From: Rubritalea tangerina | Lineage (GTDB): Bacteria > Verrucomicrobiota > Verrucomicrobiia > Verrucomicrobiales > Akkermansiaceae | Length of the DNA stretch: 64,000 bases | Direction: 5' to 3' | NCBI RefSeq assembly: GCF_042683245.1 | Contig: NZ_JBHUJB010000046.1 | Span: 1-64,000, forward strand | The notes under the pieces: model-generated | The model's database searches: none | What the model was told of the DNA's origin: nothing | The model's input: only the letters and a program-made list of their open reading frames with translations | Shown here: piece by piece, positions 7,755-15,772 of the stretch | How the letters are laid out: the number at the start of each line of letters is the position of its first letter | How positions within the stretch are numbered: position 1 is the stretch's first letter | Position numbers and translations under genes: made by a program

Positions 7755-9253
7755 TTGCCTTCCTCCTCTGCTAAACTTGCTGTCTCTTTATAGTTTCTTC
7801 GGAACACCCCAGTCATGCGCTTGGCTATTTCTGCCGATTCTAACTTGTCTCCAGATTTCAGCTGAGCGCGTATCTCACCCATTGCTTTGATGTATGAAAC
7901 ATAAGAGACATCGTGAAAGTGGTCCAACGTGTGCTCAGGCATGTCATTCTCAATCAATGCTGCCCATGCCGCCTGTAATTCCTTGTGCGCATCGATGCAC
8001 ATACTCTTGATCACATACCGCAGCGCCCCAAAAACTGGCCCCGTAATCTCAGGCTGATAGATAAACAATGGTGGCTTCTCAAATGGTAAAACCTCCGGGT
8101 CCGTAAAGTGCGCCAAATTCTTTGGACTGTAAACAGCCGGACGTATCGGCATCCGCCGCAACGCCCGTCGCTTAGGCCCGCCCGGAGCTCCAACCTGCGT
8201 ATTCCACAACAATTGACCAGAATCACTCAGCAAAAATTCCACAAACCCTTGAGCCAATTCCTCATTCGGCGCCCCCCTAAAAATGGCCACCGGATCCACA
8301 CTCAAAGAAGTCCCCCCCTCAGGAGCTACCCATTGTAGCCTCGAACTCCCATCCGCCTTCTTCAACTTCTCGTTGTACGCACGCCCATAAAAATCAATGC
8401 ACATCCCAGCCGAAGCATCCCCCTGAGCCACGTCGTGTGGAATCTTAGTGGCTGCATCCGTGAAATAGCGCGCATTCGCCGAGATCTTCTGAATCAAATT
8501 TAACCCGTCCGCCCAACCATAACGAATCGCCCGCTGGCGTCGCATTGCTTCAGTCTCACCAGGTTCACGCCGCGTCTGCGCAATCGCTTGATGAATCTTC
8601 TGCTGAACTAACATCTCGAAAGCCCGCGCTACAGACCCACTCTTGGAGGGGTCCGCTAATGCAAGCGTCCCAAAGTATCTTGGATCCCCCAAATCATCCC
8701 ATGTCTCCGGCGCCTCAATCCCCAAACGCTCTAAAACATCCACATTGTAGCAAATGCCAAACTGAGACAAACACACTCCCACCCACAACTTCTCTGCACT
8801 GTAGTATTTCTCACCCGTGTAGACTTGAGGAATCCCCCCCTCACCTTTAAACCAATCAGGGTGTTGCTTAAACACCTCCAAGGGCATGAAGCGCCCCTTC
8901 TTCGCCTGTTGCTCAAAGACGTAATCGCCCCCCCCAAAAAAGACATCCACCCCCACACCTTCACTATCTCCCGCCCGCGCAAATTTACTGTCTAACACCA
9001 TACGGATCTCCGACGTCCCACCTGGTGTCCGCCAGTCGACATAGACCTTCTTGCCCGTCTTCTTCTCCCAATACGCACTAAATGCCTGAGCAAACTCACT
9101 GCGAATCGTCTCATTGTGCGGAGTGATTACCACCAATGACTCCTCTGCTTCAGAGCGACTCACTGCCTCAGGCCTCTGCAACAACAGTGGAGCCACCGCC
9201 ACGATCACTATCGTAGCCACCACCCCTATGCGCTTGTTCCAGAACTTCTTCAT
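7751..9253 (-). CDS. ABC transporter periplasmic substrate-binding protein, FbpA-like
   Basis: A 500-residue protein with an N-terminal hydrophobic signal (residues about 9-27) and then a family 1 extracellular solute-binding fold, beginning LVVITPHNETIRSEF and continuing with VDVFFGGGDYVF. At 500 residues it is about 150 longer than simple FbpA proteins, mostly at the C-terminus (residues about 390-500), which is helical and charged. It delivers the solute to the permease encoded directly downstream. The ATG has AAGGAGA at a good distance and lies 7 bases after the ATPase gene. Iron is the likely but unproven ligand, and thiamine or other anions are alternatives. Confidence 0.8.
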   Translation of the reverse strand: MKKFWNKRIGVVATIVIVAVAPLLLQRPEAVSRSEAEESLVVITPHNETIRSEFAQAFSAYWEKKTGKKVYVDWRTPGGTSEIRMVLDSKFARAGDSEGVGVDVFFGGGDYVFEQQAKKGRFMPLEVFKQHPDWFKGEGGIPQVYTGEKYYSAEKLWVGVCLSQFGICYNVDVLERLGIEAPETWDDLGDPRYFGTLALADPSKSGSVARAFEMLVQQKIHQAIAQTRREPGETEAMRRQRAIRYGWADGLNLIQKISANARYFTDAATKIPHDVAQGDASAGMCIDFYGRAYNEKLKKADGSSRLQWVAPEGGTSLSVDPVAIFRGAPNEELAQGFVEFLLSDSGQLLWNTQVGAPGGPKRRALRRMPIRPAVYSPKNLAHFTDPEVLPFEKPPLFIYQPEITGPVFGALRYVIKSMCIDAHKELQAAWAALIENDMPEHTLDHFHDVSYVSYIKAMGEIRAQLKSGDKLESAEIAKRMTGVFRRNYKETASLAEEEGK

Positions 9254-9260
9254 CGTCTCC

Positions 9261-10376
9261 TTAGGGCTTCAACATTACCACATCCTGCTGCCTCGCCGTC
9301 AAAGCCACTCGCTCCTGAGGCTCACGTAAATGCCTCGGGTTCAGCTCTGAAACCTGAATGTAGACCCCCTCGTCACTCTGAACCAAATATTGAATCGTCG
9401 CCCCCTGATACACACGCTCAATCACTTGACCAAAAACCTGGTTGATCACGTCACCAGAATCATCAAATCGTAACGCCTCCGGCCGAACACTCACCACAAC
9501 CGAATCCCCCACATCAGGCTTCCAGCCCGGTTCCGTCACATATCCTTGAAAAATCTCACCAGCAGCAGAAATCACTCGCACACTGTACCCCCGGTGGTCG
9601 TCGTGAACAATCCAGTCGACTTTGCCTGCCAAGAAATTTGTCTCCCCCATAAATTGAGCCACGTGCTTACTCCGGGGCGTCCGATAAACCTCCTCAGGTG
9701 TCCCCACCTGCGCAATGTGCCCATCGCGCATCACCGCAATCTTATCCGCTACAGATAATGCCTCCTCCTGATCGTGCGTTACATACACCGCTGTTAAACC
9801 AAATTCCTTCACAATCCGACGAATCTCCGTGCGCATCTCTAAGCGCAATTGCGCATCCAAATTCGACAAGGGCTCATCTAACAATAGACACTTTGGCCTA
9901 ACAACTAATGCTCGTGCCAACGCAACACGCTGTTGCTGACCGCCAGATAATTGATCCACCCTTCTATCTTCATACCCCTCCAAATGCACCCCTTTGAGCG
10001 CCTCAAGTGTCCTATCGACTAGCTCATCCCCCTGCACCCCACGCTCCTCTAAACCAAACGCAACATTATCCCCCACTGACATGTGCGGCCATAACGCATA
10101 TGACTGAAACACCATCGCAGCCTCACGCTTATGCGTCGGCACCTCAGTAACATCCCTCTCACCAAATAAAATACGCCCCTCATCAGGCTCCTCTAAGCCT
10201 GCTATGGTTCGCAACAAAGTCGTTTTCCCACAACCACTTGAACCTAACAAAAAGAATAACTCTCCAGCACCGACGTGGAGGTTCACATTTTCAAGTGCCA
10301 CGACATCCTTGCCGTAACCCTTCTTCACACCATCTATTTGAATCGCATCCATCGCTTCGCCCGTATAGTTCCTCAT
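9261..10376 (-). CDS. Iron(III)-type ABC transporter ATP-binding protein
   Basis: A 371-residue cytoplasmic ATPase powering the adjacent permease. It shows Walker A GSSGCGKTT (residues about 45-53), the Q-loop VFQSYALWPHMSV, the signature LSGGQQQRVALARAL, Walker B CLLLDEPLSNLDA and the H-loop YVTHDQEEAL. The C-terminal 130 residues form a TOBE-like regulatory domain containing VSVRPEALRF. These features place it with FbpC/PotA-type ATPases. The first ATG is at 10376, but an in-frame ATG at 10352 (MDAIQIDG) fits the family N-terminus better. It is the first of three import genes and sits 28 bases after the deaminase gene. Confidence 0.9.
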   Translation of the reverse strand: MRNYTGEAMDAIQIDGVKKGYGKDVVALENVNLHVGAGELFFLLGSSGCGKTTLLRTIAGLEEPDEGRILFGERDVTEVPTHKREAAMVFQSYALWPHMSVGDNVAFGLEERGVQGDELVDRTLEALKGVHLEGYEDRRVDQLSGGQQQRVALARALVVRPKCLLLDEPLSNLDAQLRLEMRTEIRRIVKEFGLTAVYVTHDQEEALSVADKIAVMRDGHIAQVGTPEEVYRTPRSKHVAQFMGETNFLAGKVDWIVHDDHRGYSVRVISAAGEIFQGYVTEPGWKPDVGDSVVVSVRPEALRFDDSGDVINQVFGQVIERVYQGATIQYLVQSDEGVYIQVSELNPRHLREPQERVALTARQQDVVMLKP

Positions 10377-10404
10377 GCACGGGGGAATGCAAGAATAGAG
10401 ATCT

Positions 10405-10848
10405 CTAATCTATTGCCATCGGCTGTAGCGGATACGTTTCCACCTGCTCTAACTTTATTCCGTATACTTTCGCAATCTCAGGCGCATCCGACTTCTTGTA
10501 GATGTCACGGTAGTAAATCTCCTTCACCCCATATGCACATAATGTCTGCATACAAGCAGTGCAGGGCATCGTCGTTGTCGCTATCACCTTCGCCTCCCCA
10601 CGCTTGAATAAACTACATAAGTTTACCTCTGCATGTAGCATGAATTTCTGCCGGCCTTCTCTATCATCCCAAAACCCCACTGGCGCATCAAAACCCGGAG
10701 CCAGACCATTGTAAGCAGTCCCAATCACACGATTATCAAAATCTAAAGCCGCCGCCCCCACCTTGCGGTACGGATCCTCACTGCGTAAACTTGCCACATG
10801 TGCCAATGCCATCGCGTACTGGGGGATCGATAATCGTTCCGAACTCAT
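10405..10848 (-). CDS. Zn-dependent cytidine/dCMP deaminase family protein
   Basis: A roughly 147-residue protein of the cytidine deaminase fold. HAEVNLC (around residue 73) provides the zinc His and catalytic Glu, and PCTACMQTLC (around 95) provides the two zinc Cys. VGAAALD and YNGLAPG upstream match dCMP deaminase (ComEB)-like proteins, which make dUMP from dCMP. Deamination of another nucleotide or base cannot be excluded. I chose the ATG at 10848 (MSSERLS) over an upstream GTG at 10857. It is divergent from the phosphoesterase gene, with about 120 bases between them for two promoters, and precedes the ABC importer genes on the same strand. Confidence 0.8.
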   Translation of the reverse strand: MSSERLSIPQYAMALAHVASLRSEDPYRKVGAAALDFDNRVIGTAYNGLAPGFDAPVGFWDDREGRQKFMLHAEVNLCSLFKRGEAKVIATTTMPCTACMQTLCAYGVKEIYYRDIYKKSDAPEIAKVYGIKLEQVETYPLQPMAID

Positions 10849-10971
10849 GCCATGCACTTCAACACAACTCCCTCCTTAAGCTCAACACTTTTTCCCTCCA
10901 GCTCCACCCCAACCACAAGATATTCACGTTGGCTTCATCATCACTTCACACTATCCTGTCTATATCATCCC

Positions 10972-11811
10972 ATGATTAAGCTCTCACGACGCCAAAGCCT
11001 CAAAGCCCTACTCGTTGCCGCACCCGCTGCAGCTGTCGCTAACGCCTTCTTGATAGAACCAAATCGCCTCAGCATTACTCGCAGAGAAATCACCCTCCCA
11101 AACCTCGACCCCAGCCTCGACGGTCTCACCATCGCTCAAATCACCGACCTCCACTTCAAACCAGGCACAGATGACGCTCTCATGCAAAAACTCGTCGCCA
11201 CGGTTAATCAGGAAAATGTCGACATCATCGCTCTCACCGGTGACTACGTCACGGATGACCCCTCAGTCCTCCCTCCTCTCATAGAACACCTCAAACAACT
11301 CCAAGCCACTCACAGCATCACCGCTGTACTCGGAAACCACGACGGCTGGAGTAGCTCCCGCGCCTTCTACCGCAAACACTTCGAAGCCGCTAACATCAAC
11401 CTCCTCATTAACCAAAATACCCAACTTCATATCAAAGGCTCCCCACTCTACCTCGCCGGCTCAGATTACGTCTGGTTTGGCACCCCTAACGCCTCAGAAA
11501 CCCTTAAAAATATCCCCTCTAACGCCCCATTCGTCGCCCTCGTCCACGAACCAGATTATTTCGACAACATGCGCGCCGTCCGCAACATCGGCCTCCAACT
11601 CTCAGGACATACCCACGGCGGACAATGCCGCGTCCCCTTCCTCGGCTACGCCCCAGTCACTGTCGAATATGGAAAAAACTACATCTATGGTGACTATCAA
11701 GTCGATGCTTCACAACTCTTTGTCTCACGTGGCACCGGAACCTCTGGCTTACGCGTCCGCTTTGCCTGCCCACCCGAATTAGTCATTTTTACTTTGCGTT
11801 CCCCTGCATAA
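10972..11811 (+). CDS. Tat-exported metallophosphoesterase, YkuE/YaeI-like
   Basis: A 279-residue protein from the ATG at 10972, where the longer upstream frame lacks support. LSRRQSLKALL at residues 4-14 is a twin-arginine signal, followed by an Ala-rich hydrophobic stretch. Metal ligands are visible in family order: ITDLHFKPG, LTGDYV, LGNHDGW, then GHTHGGQ near the C-terminus. Family members hydrolyse phosphodiester bonds, including UDP-diacylglucosamine-type lipids, at or outside the inner membrane. The substrate here is not known. The gene is monocistronic, with 187 bases to the gap promoter region. No ribosome-binding site is visible before the ATG. Confidence 0.85.
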   Translation: MIKLSRRQSLKALLVAAPAAAVANAFLIEPNRLSITRREITLPNLDPSLDGLTIAQITDLHFKPGTDDALMQKLVATVNQENVDIIALTGDYVTDDPSVLPPLIEHLKQLQATHSITAVLGNHDGWSSSRAFYRKHFEAANINLLINQNTQLHIKGSPLYLAGSDYVWFGTPNASETLKNIPSNAPFVALVHEPDYFDNMRAVRNIGLQLSGHTHGGQCRVPFLGYAPVTVEYGKNYIYGDYQVDASQLFVSRGTGTSGLRVRFACPPELVIFTLRSPA

Positions 11812-11888
11812 AGAATGCAATTCACGTCATCACCCCAAGCTAAGACACTGGTGACCAAAGAGACACACGGGAATGGCAAACCAGAGTG

Positions 11889-11916
11889 TTGACGTGGAGA
11901 AATTCTCCCCCATAAT
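11889..11916 (+). promoter_or_regulatory. Sigma-70 type promoter for gap-pgk-tpiA
   Basis: TTGACG at 11889-11894 and CATAAT at 11911-11916 are separated by 16 bases, matching five of six positions of each consensus box. It would start transcription near 11923, giving a leader of about 75 bases before the gap ATG. It is the best promoter match I noticed in the window and fits a highly expressed glycolytic operon. Confidence 0.6.
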
Positions 11917-11922
11917 CCCCGC

Positions 11923-11937
11923 CCGCACTCAGTGCGG
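11923..11937 (+). other. 5' leader hairpin of the gap transcript
   Basis: CCGCAC (11923-11928) pairs perfectly with GTGCGG (11932-11937) around a three-base loop, right at the predicted transcript start. Hairpins at the very 5' end can protect abundant mRNAs from decay. The function here is inference. Confidence 0.35.
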
Positions 11938-11998
11938 CTGAAATAAAAGCATCTCGCAACGAGCCGCTGACTTCAGACATTCATCACATAATACAATT

Positions 11999-13000
11999 AT
12001 GGCCAATTACGCAATCAACGGTTTCGGACGCATCGGACGTAACGTCCTTCGCGCTCTCATCGAGAAAGGTGAACTTGAAAAAGTAGTCGCTATCAACGAC
12101 CTCACTGACAACAAGACTCTCGCACACCTTCTCAAGTACGACTCATCCCAGGGCAAGCTCGACGCAGAAGTTTCCTACGACGATAAGCACCTCATCGTAA
12201 ACGGTCACAAGATCGTAGCTCTCGCTCAACGCGAACCATCCGAACTTCCTTGGAAAGAACTCGCAGTAGACGTAGTTCTCGAATCCACAGGCTTCTTCGC
12301 TTCCCAAGCAGGTGGCCAGAAGCACATCGACGCTGGTGCTAAGAAAGTTCTCATCTCTGCTCCTGCTCCAGATCCAGATCTCATGATGTGCATTGGCATC
12401 AACGACGGTGACTACGATGCTTCTAAGCACCACATCGTTTCTAACGCTTCCTGCACCACTAACTGCCTCGCACCAATGGTGAAGGTTCTCCACGACGCAT
12501 TCGGTCTCGAACAAGGCATGATGGCTACCATCCACTCCTACACGAACGATCAGCGCATCCTCGACCTTCCTCACAGTGACCTCCGCCGCTCACGCGCAGC
12601 TGCAGTTAACATCATCCCAACATCCACTGGCGCTGCGAAAGCCATCGGTAAAGTCATCCCTGAACTCGCAGGTAAGCTCAACGGTAACTCCTACCGCGTA
12701 CCTACTCCTACTGGTTCTATCACTGACTTCGTCTGTACACTCTCTCGTGAAGTGACTCTCGAAGAAGTAAACGCAGCATTCAAAGCCGCTGCTGAAGGCC
12801 CAATGAAAGGTGTTCTCGCATACACTGACGAACCAATCGTTCTTCAGGACATCGTATCCGACCCACACAGCTCCATCTACGACTCCGGTTGTACAATGGT
12901 CGACGGCACAATGGTTAAACTCGCTTCTTGGTACGACAACGAGTGGGGTTACTCCAACCGCGCCGCTGAAGGCCTTGACCTCCTTGCTAAAGGTCTCTAA
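11999..13000 (+). CDS. gap: Glyceraldehyde-3-phosphate dehydrogenase, type I
   Basis: A 333-residue cytosolic enzyme converting glyceraldehyde 3-phosphate, NAD and phosphate to 1,3-bisphosphoglycerate. INGFGRIGRNVLRAL at residues 6-20 is the nucleotide-binding loop, and AINDLTD places Asp after the second strand, as in NAD-preferring enzymes. The catalytic Cys is in SNASCTTNCLAP around residue 152. SWYDNEWGYSNR near the end is also invariant. It is first in a gap-pgk-tpiA run and is followed by its own terminator, so part of the transcription may stop there. Codon use is highly biased to GTA, GTT, CTC and CGC, as expected for high expression. No Shine-Dalgarno sequence precedes the ATG. Confidence 0.97.
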   Translation: MANYAINGFGRIGRNVLRALIEKGELEKVVAINDLTDNKTLAHLLKYDSSQGKLDAEVSYDDKHLIVNGHKIVALAQREPSELPWKELAVDVVLESTGFFASQAGGQKHIDAGAKKVLISAPAPDPDLMMCIGINDGDYDASKHHIVSNASCTTNCLAPMVKVLHDAFGLEQGMMATIHSYTNDQRILDLPHSDLRRSRAAAVNIIPTSTGAAKAIGKVIPELAGKLNGNSYRVPTPTGSITDFVCTLSREVTLEEVNAAFKAAAEGPMKGVLAYTDEPIVLQDIVSDPHSSIYDSGCTMVDGTMVKLASWYDNEWGYSNRAAEGLDLLAKGL

Positions 13001-13029
13001 TCCATCAGTAATGATGTGAATCATTTCCA

Positions 13030-13065
13030 ACAGGGGAGGCTCTAACCAGTCTCCCCTGTTTTATT
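13030..13065 (+). terminator. Intrinsic terminator after gap
   Basis: ACAGGGGAG (13030-13038) pairs with CTCCCCTGT (13051-13059) around a 12-base loop and runs into TTTTATTTA. It lies 30 bases past the gap stop and before pgk, so it may attenuate read-through into pgk-tpiA. Confidence 0.8.
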
Positions 13066-13101
13066 TACTTCACCACAAAACTAACCGACAACTTTCCAAC
13101 C

Positions 13102-14301
13102 ATGCCAAAACTTACTATCCGCGACATCGATGTGCAGGGCAAAGAAGTGCTCATGCGTGTAGACTTCAACGTACCACTTAACGACGAACTCCAAATCACT
13201 GACGAAACTCGCATCCTTGGCGCCCTCCCGTCTATCAAACACCTCCTCGATGGCGGTGCTAAACTCGTTCTTTGCTCCCACCTCGGCCGCCCAAAAGGGG
13301 AACCACAAGAAAAATTCTCACTGCGCCCAGTCGCTAAACGCCTCTCCGAGCACCTCGGTGCTCCCGTCGCTTTCGCTGACGACACTGTCGGTGAACACGC
13401 TGCCACCCTGCGCTCAACTCTCCAAGCTGGACACGCAATGGTGCTCGAAAATACACGCTTCGATAACCGCGAAACTGCTAACGACCCAGAATTCTCAAAA
13501 GCACTCGCCGGTAATGCTGAAATCTTCGTCAACGATGCCTTCGGTACCGCCCACCGTGCTCACGCCTCCACAGAAGGCGTCACACACTTCGTCAACACTT
13601 CCGTCTCAGGATTCCTCATCGAAAAGGAACTCGAGTTCCTCCAGGTGAAACTCGAAAACCCTGCAAAACCATTCGTCGCTATCATGGGGGGAGCGAAAGT
13701 CTCCGATAAAATCCAAGTGATCAAGTCCATGATGGATAAAGCCGACACCTTCATCATCGGCGGCGCTATGGCATACACTTTCCGCAAAGCACAAGGATAC
13801 AAAATTGGTAAATCACTCGTAGAAGACGACTTCCTCGACCTCGCCAAAGAAATCCTCGCTGACGCAGAAGCGAAAGGTATCAAGTTCTACCTCCCTGCCG
13901 ACACCCGCGTCACCCAAGACTTCAGCCCTACCGCCGAAACTAAAGTCACTGCTCCTTATGCTGACGGAGGTGCCATTGAAGATGACTGGGAAGGTATCGA
14001 TATCGGTGACGTAGCCATCGAAGAATTCTCACAAGTCGTCGCCGGCGCCAAAACCATCCTCTGGAATGGGCCGATGGGCGTATTCGAAATGGATAACTTC
14101 GCCAAAGGCACTAAGGCTCTCACCGCAGCTGTTGCAGCCTCTGACGCTCTCAGCATCGTCGGTGGTGGTGACTCAGTCACCGCTGCTAACAAGTTTGGCA
14201 ATCCAGCAGACTTCTCCTTCCTCTCCACTGGCGGTGGTGCCTCACTCGAACTCCTCGAGGGCAAAACCCTCCCAGGCGTTGCCGCACTCACAGACGCTTA
14301 A
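13102..14301 (+). CDS. pgk: Phosphoglycerate kinase
   Basis: A 399-residue monomeric cytosolic kinase transferring phosphate from 1,3-bisphosphoglycerate to ADP. The N-terminal domain has MRVDFNVPLN (residues about 18-27) and SHLGRPKG (about 61-68). ENTRF and NDAFGTAHRAHAS follow, and the C-terminal nucleotide domain has IMGGAKVSDKI, WNGPMGVFE and the Gly-rich STGGGASLELLEG. The length matches the family. The leader before the ATG is AC-rich with no Shine-Dalgarno sequence. It follows the gap terminator by about 36 bases and precedes tpiA by 32, so it is probably transcribed by read-through or from an unseen promoter in the gap-pgk spacer. Confidence 0.97.
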   Translation: MPKLTIRDIDVQGKEVLMRVDFNVPLNDELQITDETRILGALPSIKHLLDGGAKLVLCSHLGRPKGEPQEKFSLRPVAKRLSEHLGAPVAFADDTVGEHAATLRSTLQAGHAMVLENTRFDNRETANDPEFSKALAGNAEIFVNDAFGTAHRAHASTEGVTHFVNTSVSGFLIEKELEFLQVKLENPAKPFVAIMGGAKVSDKIQVIKSMMDKADTFIIGGAMAYTFRKAQGYKIGKSLVEDDFLDLAKEILADAEAKGIKFYLPADTRVTQDFSPTAETKVTAPYADGGAIEDDWEGIDIGDVAIEEFSQVVAGAKTILWNGPMGVFEMDNFAKGTKALTAAVAASDALSIVGGGDSVTAANKFGNPADFSFLSTGGGASLELLEGKTLPGVAALTDA

Positions 14302-14333
14302 CTCTTATCATTAACAACTAACAATTATATACC

Positions 14334-15095
14334 ATGTCACGTAATCTTATCGTTGCAGCTAACTGGAAACTCAACAAAGGCCCAGCCGAAGCAGAAGCAT
14401 TCCTCGATACCTTCATCCCGAAAGTAGATGCTTTCGCTGGCTCCGCAGACATCGTCATCGCCGCGCCTTTCGTTACCATCCCAGCACTCGCTGCCAAACT
14501 TGCCGGAAATAACCGCATCGCAGTCGCAGCTCAGAATTGCTCCGAACAAGAGTCTGGTGCTTTCACCGGTGAAATCAGCACTGCCATGCTCAAAGAAGTC
14601 GGCGCCCAGTACATCATCACTGGCCACTCAGAGCGCCGCTCAATCTACGGTGAGTCCGATGCTCTCATCAATGCGAAGAATAAAAAAATCCTCGCTGAAG
14701 GCCTTAAGCCAATCTTCTGCATCGGTGAAACACTCGAAGAACGCGAAGGCGGACAACTTGAGTCAGTCCTCCGCACCCAAATCACAGAAGGCCTTAAAGA
14801 CATCGACTCTCTCGAAGATGTCGTCGTCGCCTACGAGCCAGTCTGGGCCATCGGTACAGGTGTCACAGCGACTGCGGAACAAGCTCAAGACACCCAAAAA
14901 TTCGTTCGCTCAGTCATCGCCGAGCTCTACGACCAAGCCACTGCCGATGCTGTTCGCATCCAGTACGGTGGCTCCGTGAAGCCAGGCAACGCGGGTGAAC
15001 TCCTCGGCCAGGAAGATATTGATGGTGCCCTCGTCGGAGGTGCCGCTCTCGAAGCCGATAGCTTCTTTGGCATCCTCGAAAATTCAGCTCAGTAA
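14334..15095 (+). CDS. tpiA: Triosephosphate isomerase
   Basis: A 253-residue TIM barrel interconverting dihydroxyacetone phosphate and glyceraldehyde 3-phosphate. ANWKLNKG (residues about 9-16) holds the substrate Asn and Lys. TGHSERR contains the electrophilic His, and VAYEPVWAIGTGVTAT contains the catalytic Glu and flexible loop 6. YGGSVKPGNA and GALVGGAAL form the phosphate site. The ATG follows the AT-rich leader CTAACAATTATATACC without a Shine-Dalgarno sequence. It is the last gene of the glycolytic run, closed by a strong terminator. Confidence 0.97.
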   Translation: MSRNLIVAANWKLNKGPAEAEAFLDTFIPKVDAFAGSADIVIAAPFVTIPALAAKLAGNNRIAVAAQNCSEQESGAFTGEISTAMLKEVGAQYIITGHSERRSIYGESDALINAKNKKILAEGLKPIFCIGETLEEREGGQLESVLRTQITEGLKDIDSLEDVVVAYEPVWAIGTGVTATAEQAQDTQKFVRSVIAELYDQATADAVRIQYGGSVKPGNAGELLGQEDIDGALVGGAALEADSFFGILENSAQ

Positions 15096-15123
15096 AAACC
15101 ACAACGCTGAAAATATACATTTT

Positions 15124-15155
15124 AGGCCCTGCACTCCCAGTGCAGGGCCTTTTTT
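15124..15155 (+). terminator. Intrinsic terminator after tpiA
   Basis: A perfect 12-bp stem, AGGCCCTGCACT (15124-15135) with AGTGCAGGGCCT (15139-15150), has a three-base loop and is followed by a run of seven T. This is the strongest intrinsic terminator seen in the window and closes the glycolytic operon. Confidence 0.93.
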
Positions 15156-15219
15156 ATGACAGCATTTTTCAACATTCAGCGGTTGCCTGCACCCAATTTC
15201 TCTCTATTTTGCCCAGTGT

Positions 15220-15759
15220 ATGACCACACTAATACGATCCCTACTCCTTTGCTGCCCCCTTCTCACGCTGCAAGCTGGTGTCTATGAAGACCTAGAATAC
15301 GGCGACTCGAAGTTGGATGTCACAAAGAAGCTCATGAATTGCGAGCGTGTGGAAAATACCGTGCCTGAAACCATGTTCGGCCGCGTCGGACTCAATGGCA
15401 CCTTCAGAATCAAAAAACAACTCAACGGCCTGAGCTTTGCTCTCTACTTCGATTGGGACGAAGACGACCAACTCAAGGAAATCACCCTCCGCTCCGATGC
15501 CATCCCTGTCGGTGAGTACAACTCAACCTTGAAAGAAGCCTTCAAGTCCGCTTCCAGCCTCATCACGGAACTCTACGGAAACCCCGTCATGGGCAATACT
15601 ATGCCCACAAGCTCTCAGCTCGAAGAAGGCATGATTCTCAACTCCCACCTCTGGCACCCCGAAGAAGGTACCCTTCTCATGGGCGTCGCCCGCGAAAATG
15701 GCAAATACCACCTCTCTATCCGCTTCCTTGAAAAGCGTATCGAACCCGTGCGTAACTAA
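15220..15759 (+). CDS. Secreted protein of unknown function
   Basis: A 179-residue precursor. MTTLIRSLLLCCPLLTLQAG looks like a Sec signal with cleavage after LQA. The mature region begins GVYEDLEYGDSKLDV and alternates beta strands with one central helical stretch (residues about 105-120). It resembles the general layout of small periplasmic proteins that compare a substrate or read-out of expected size, but I recognise no family. It ends 13 bases before recQ on the same strand and may share its transcript, though the functions seem unrelated. Confidence 0.65.
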   Translation: MTTLIRSLLLCCPLLTLQAGVYEDLEYGDSKLDVTKKLMNCERVENTVPETMFGRVGLNGTFRIKKQLNGLSFALYFDWDEDDQLKEITLRSDAIPVGEYNSTLKEAFKSASSLITELYGNPVMGNTMPTSSQLEEGMILNSHLWHPEEGTLLMGVARENGKYHLSIRFLEKRIEPVRN

Positions 15760-15772
15760 TCGCCCCCGCTGA

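Noticed and set aside
12143..13030. Two minus-strand open frames covering gap
   Set aside because: These are mirror frames of a highly codon-biased glycolytic gene. They are absent of start signals and of protein family features.
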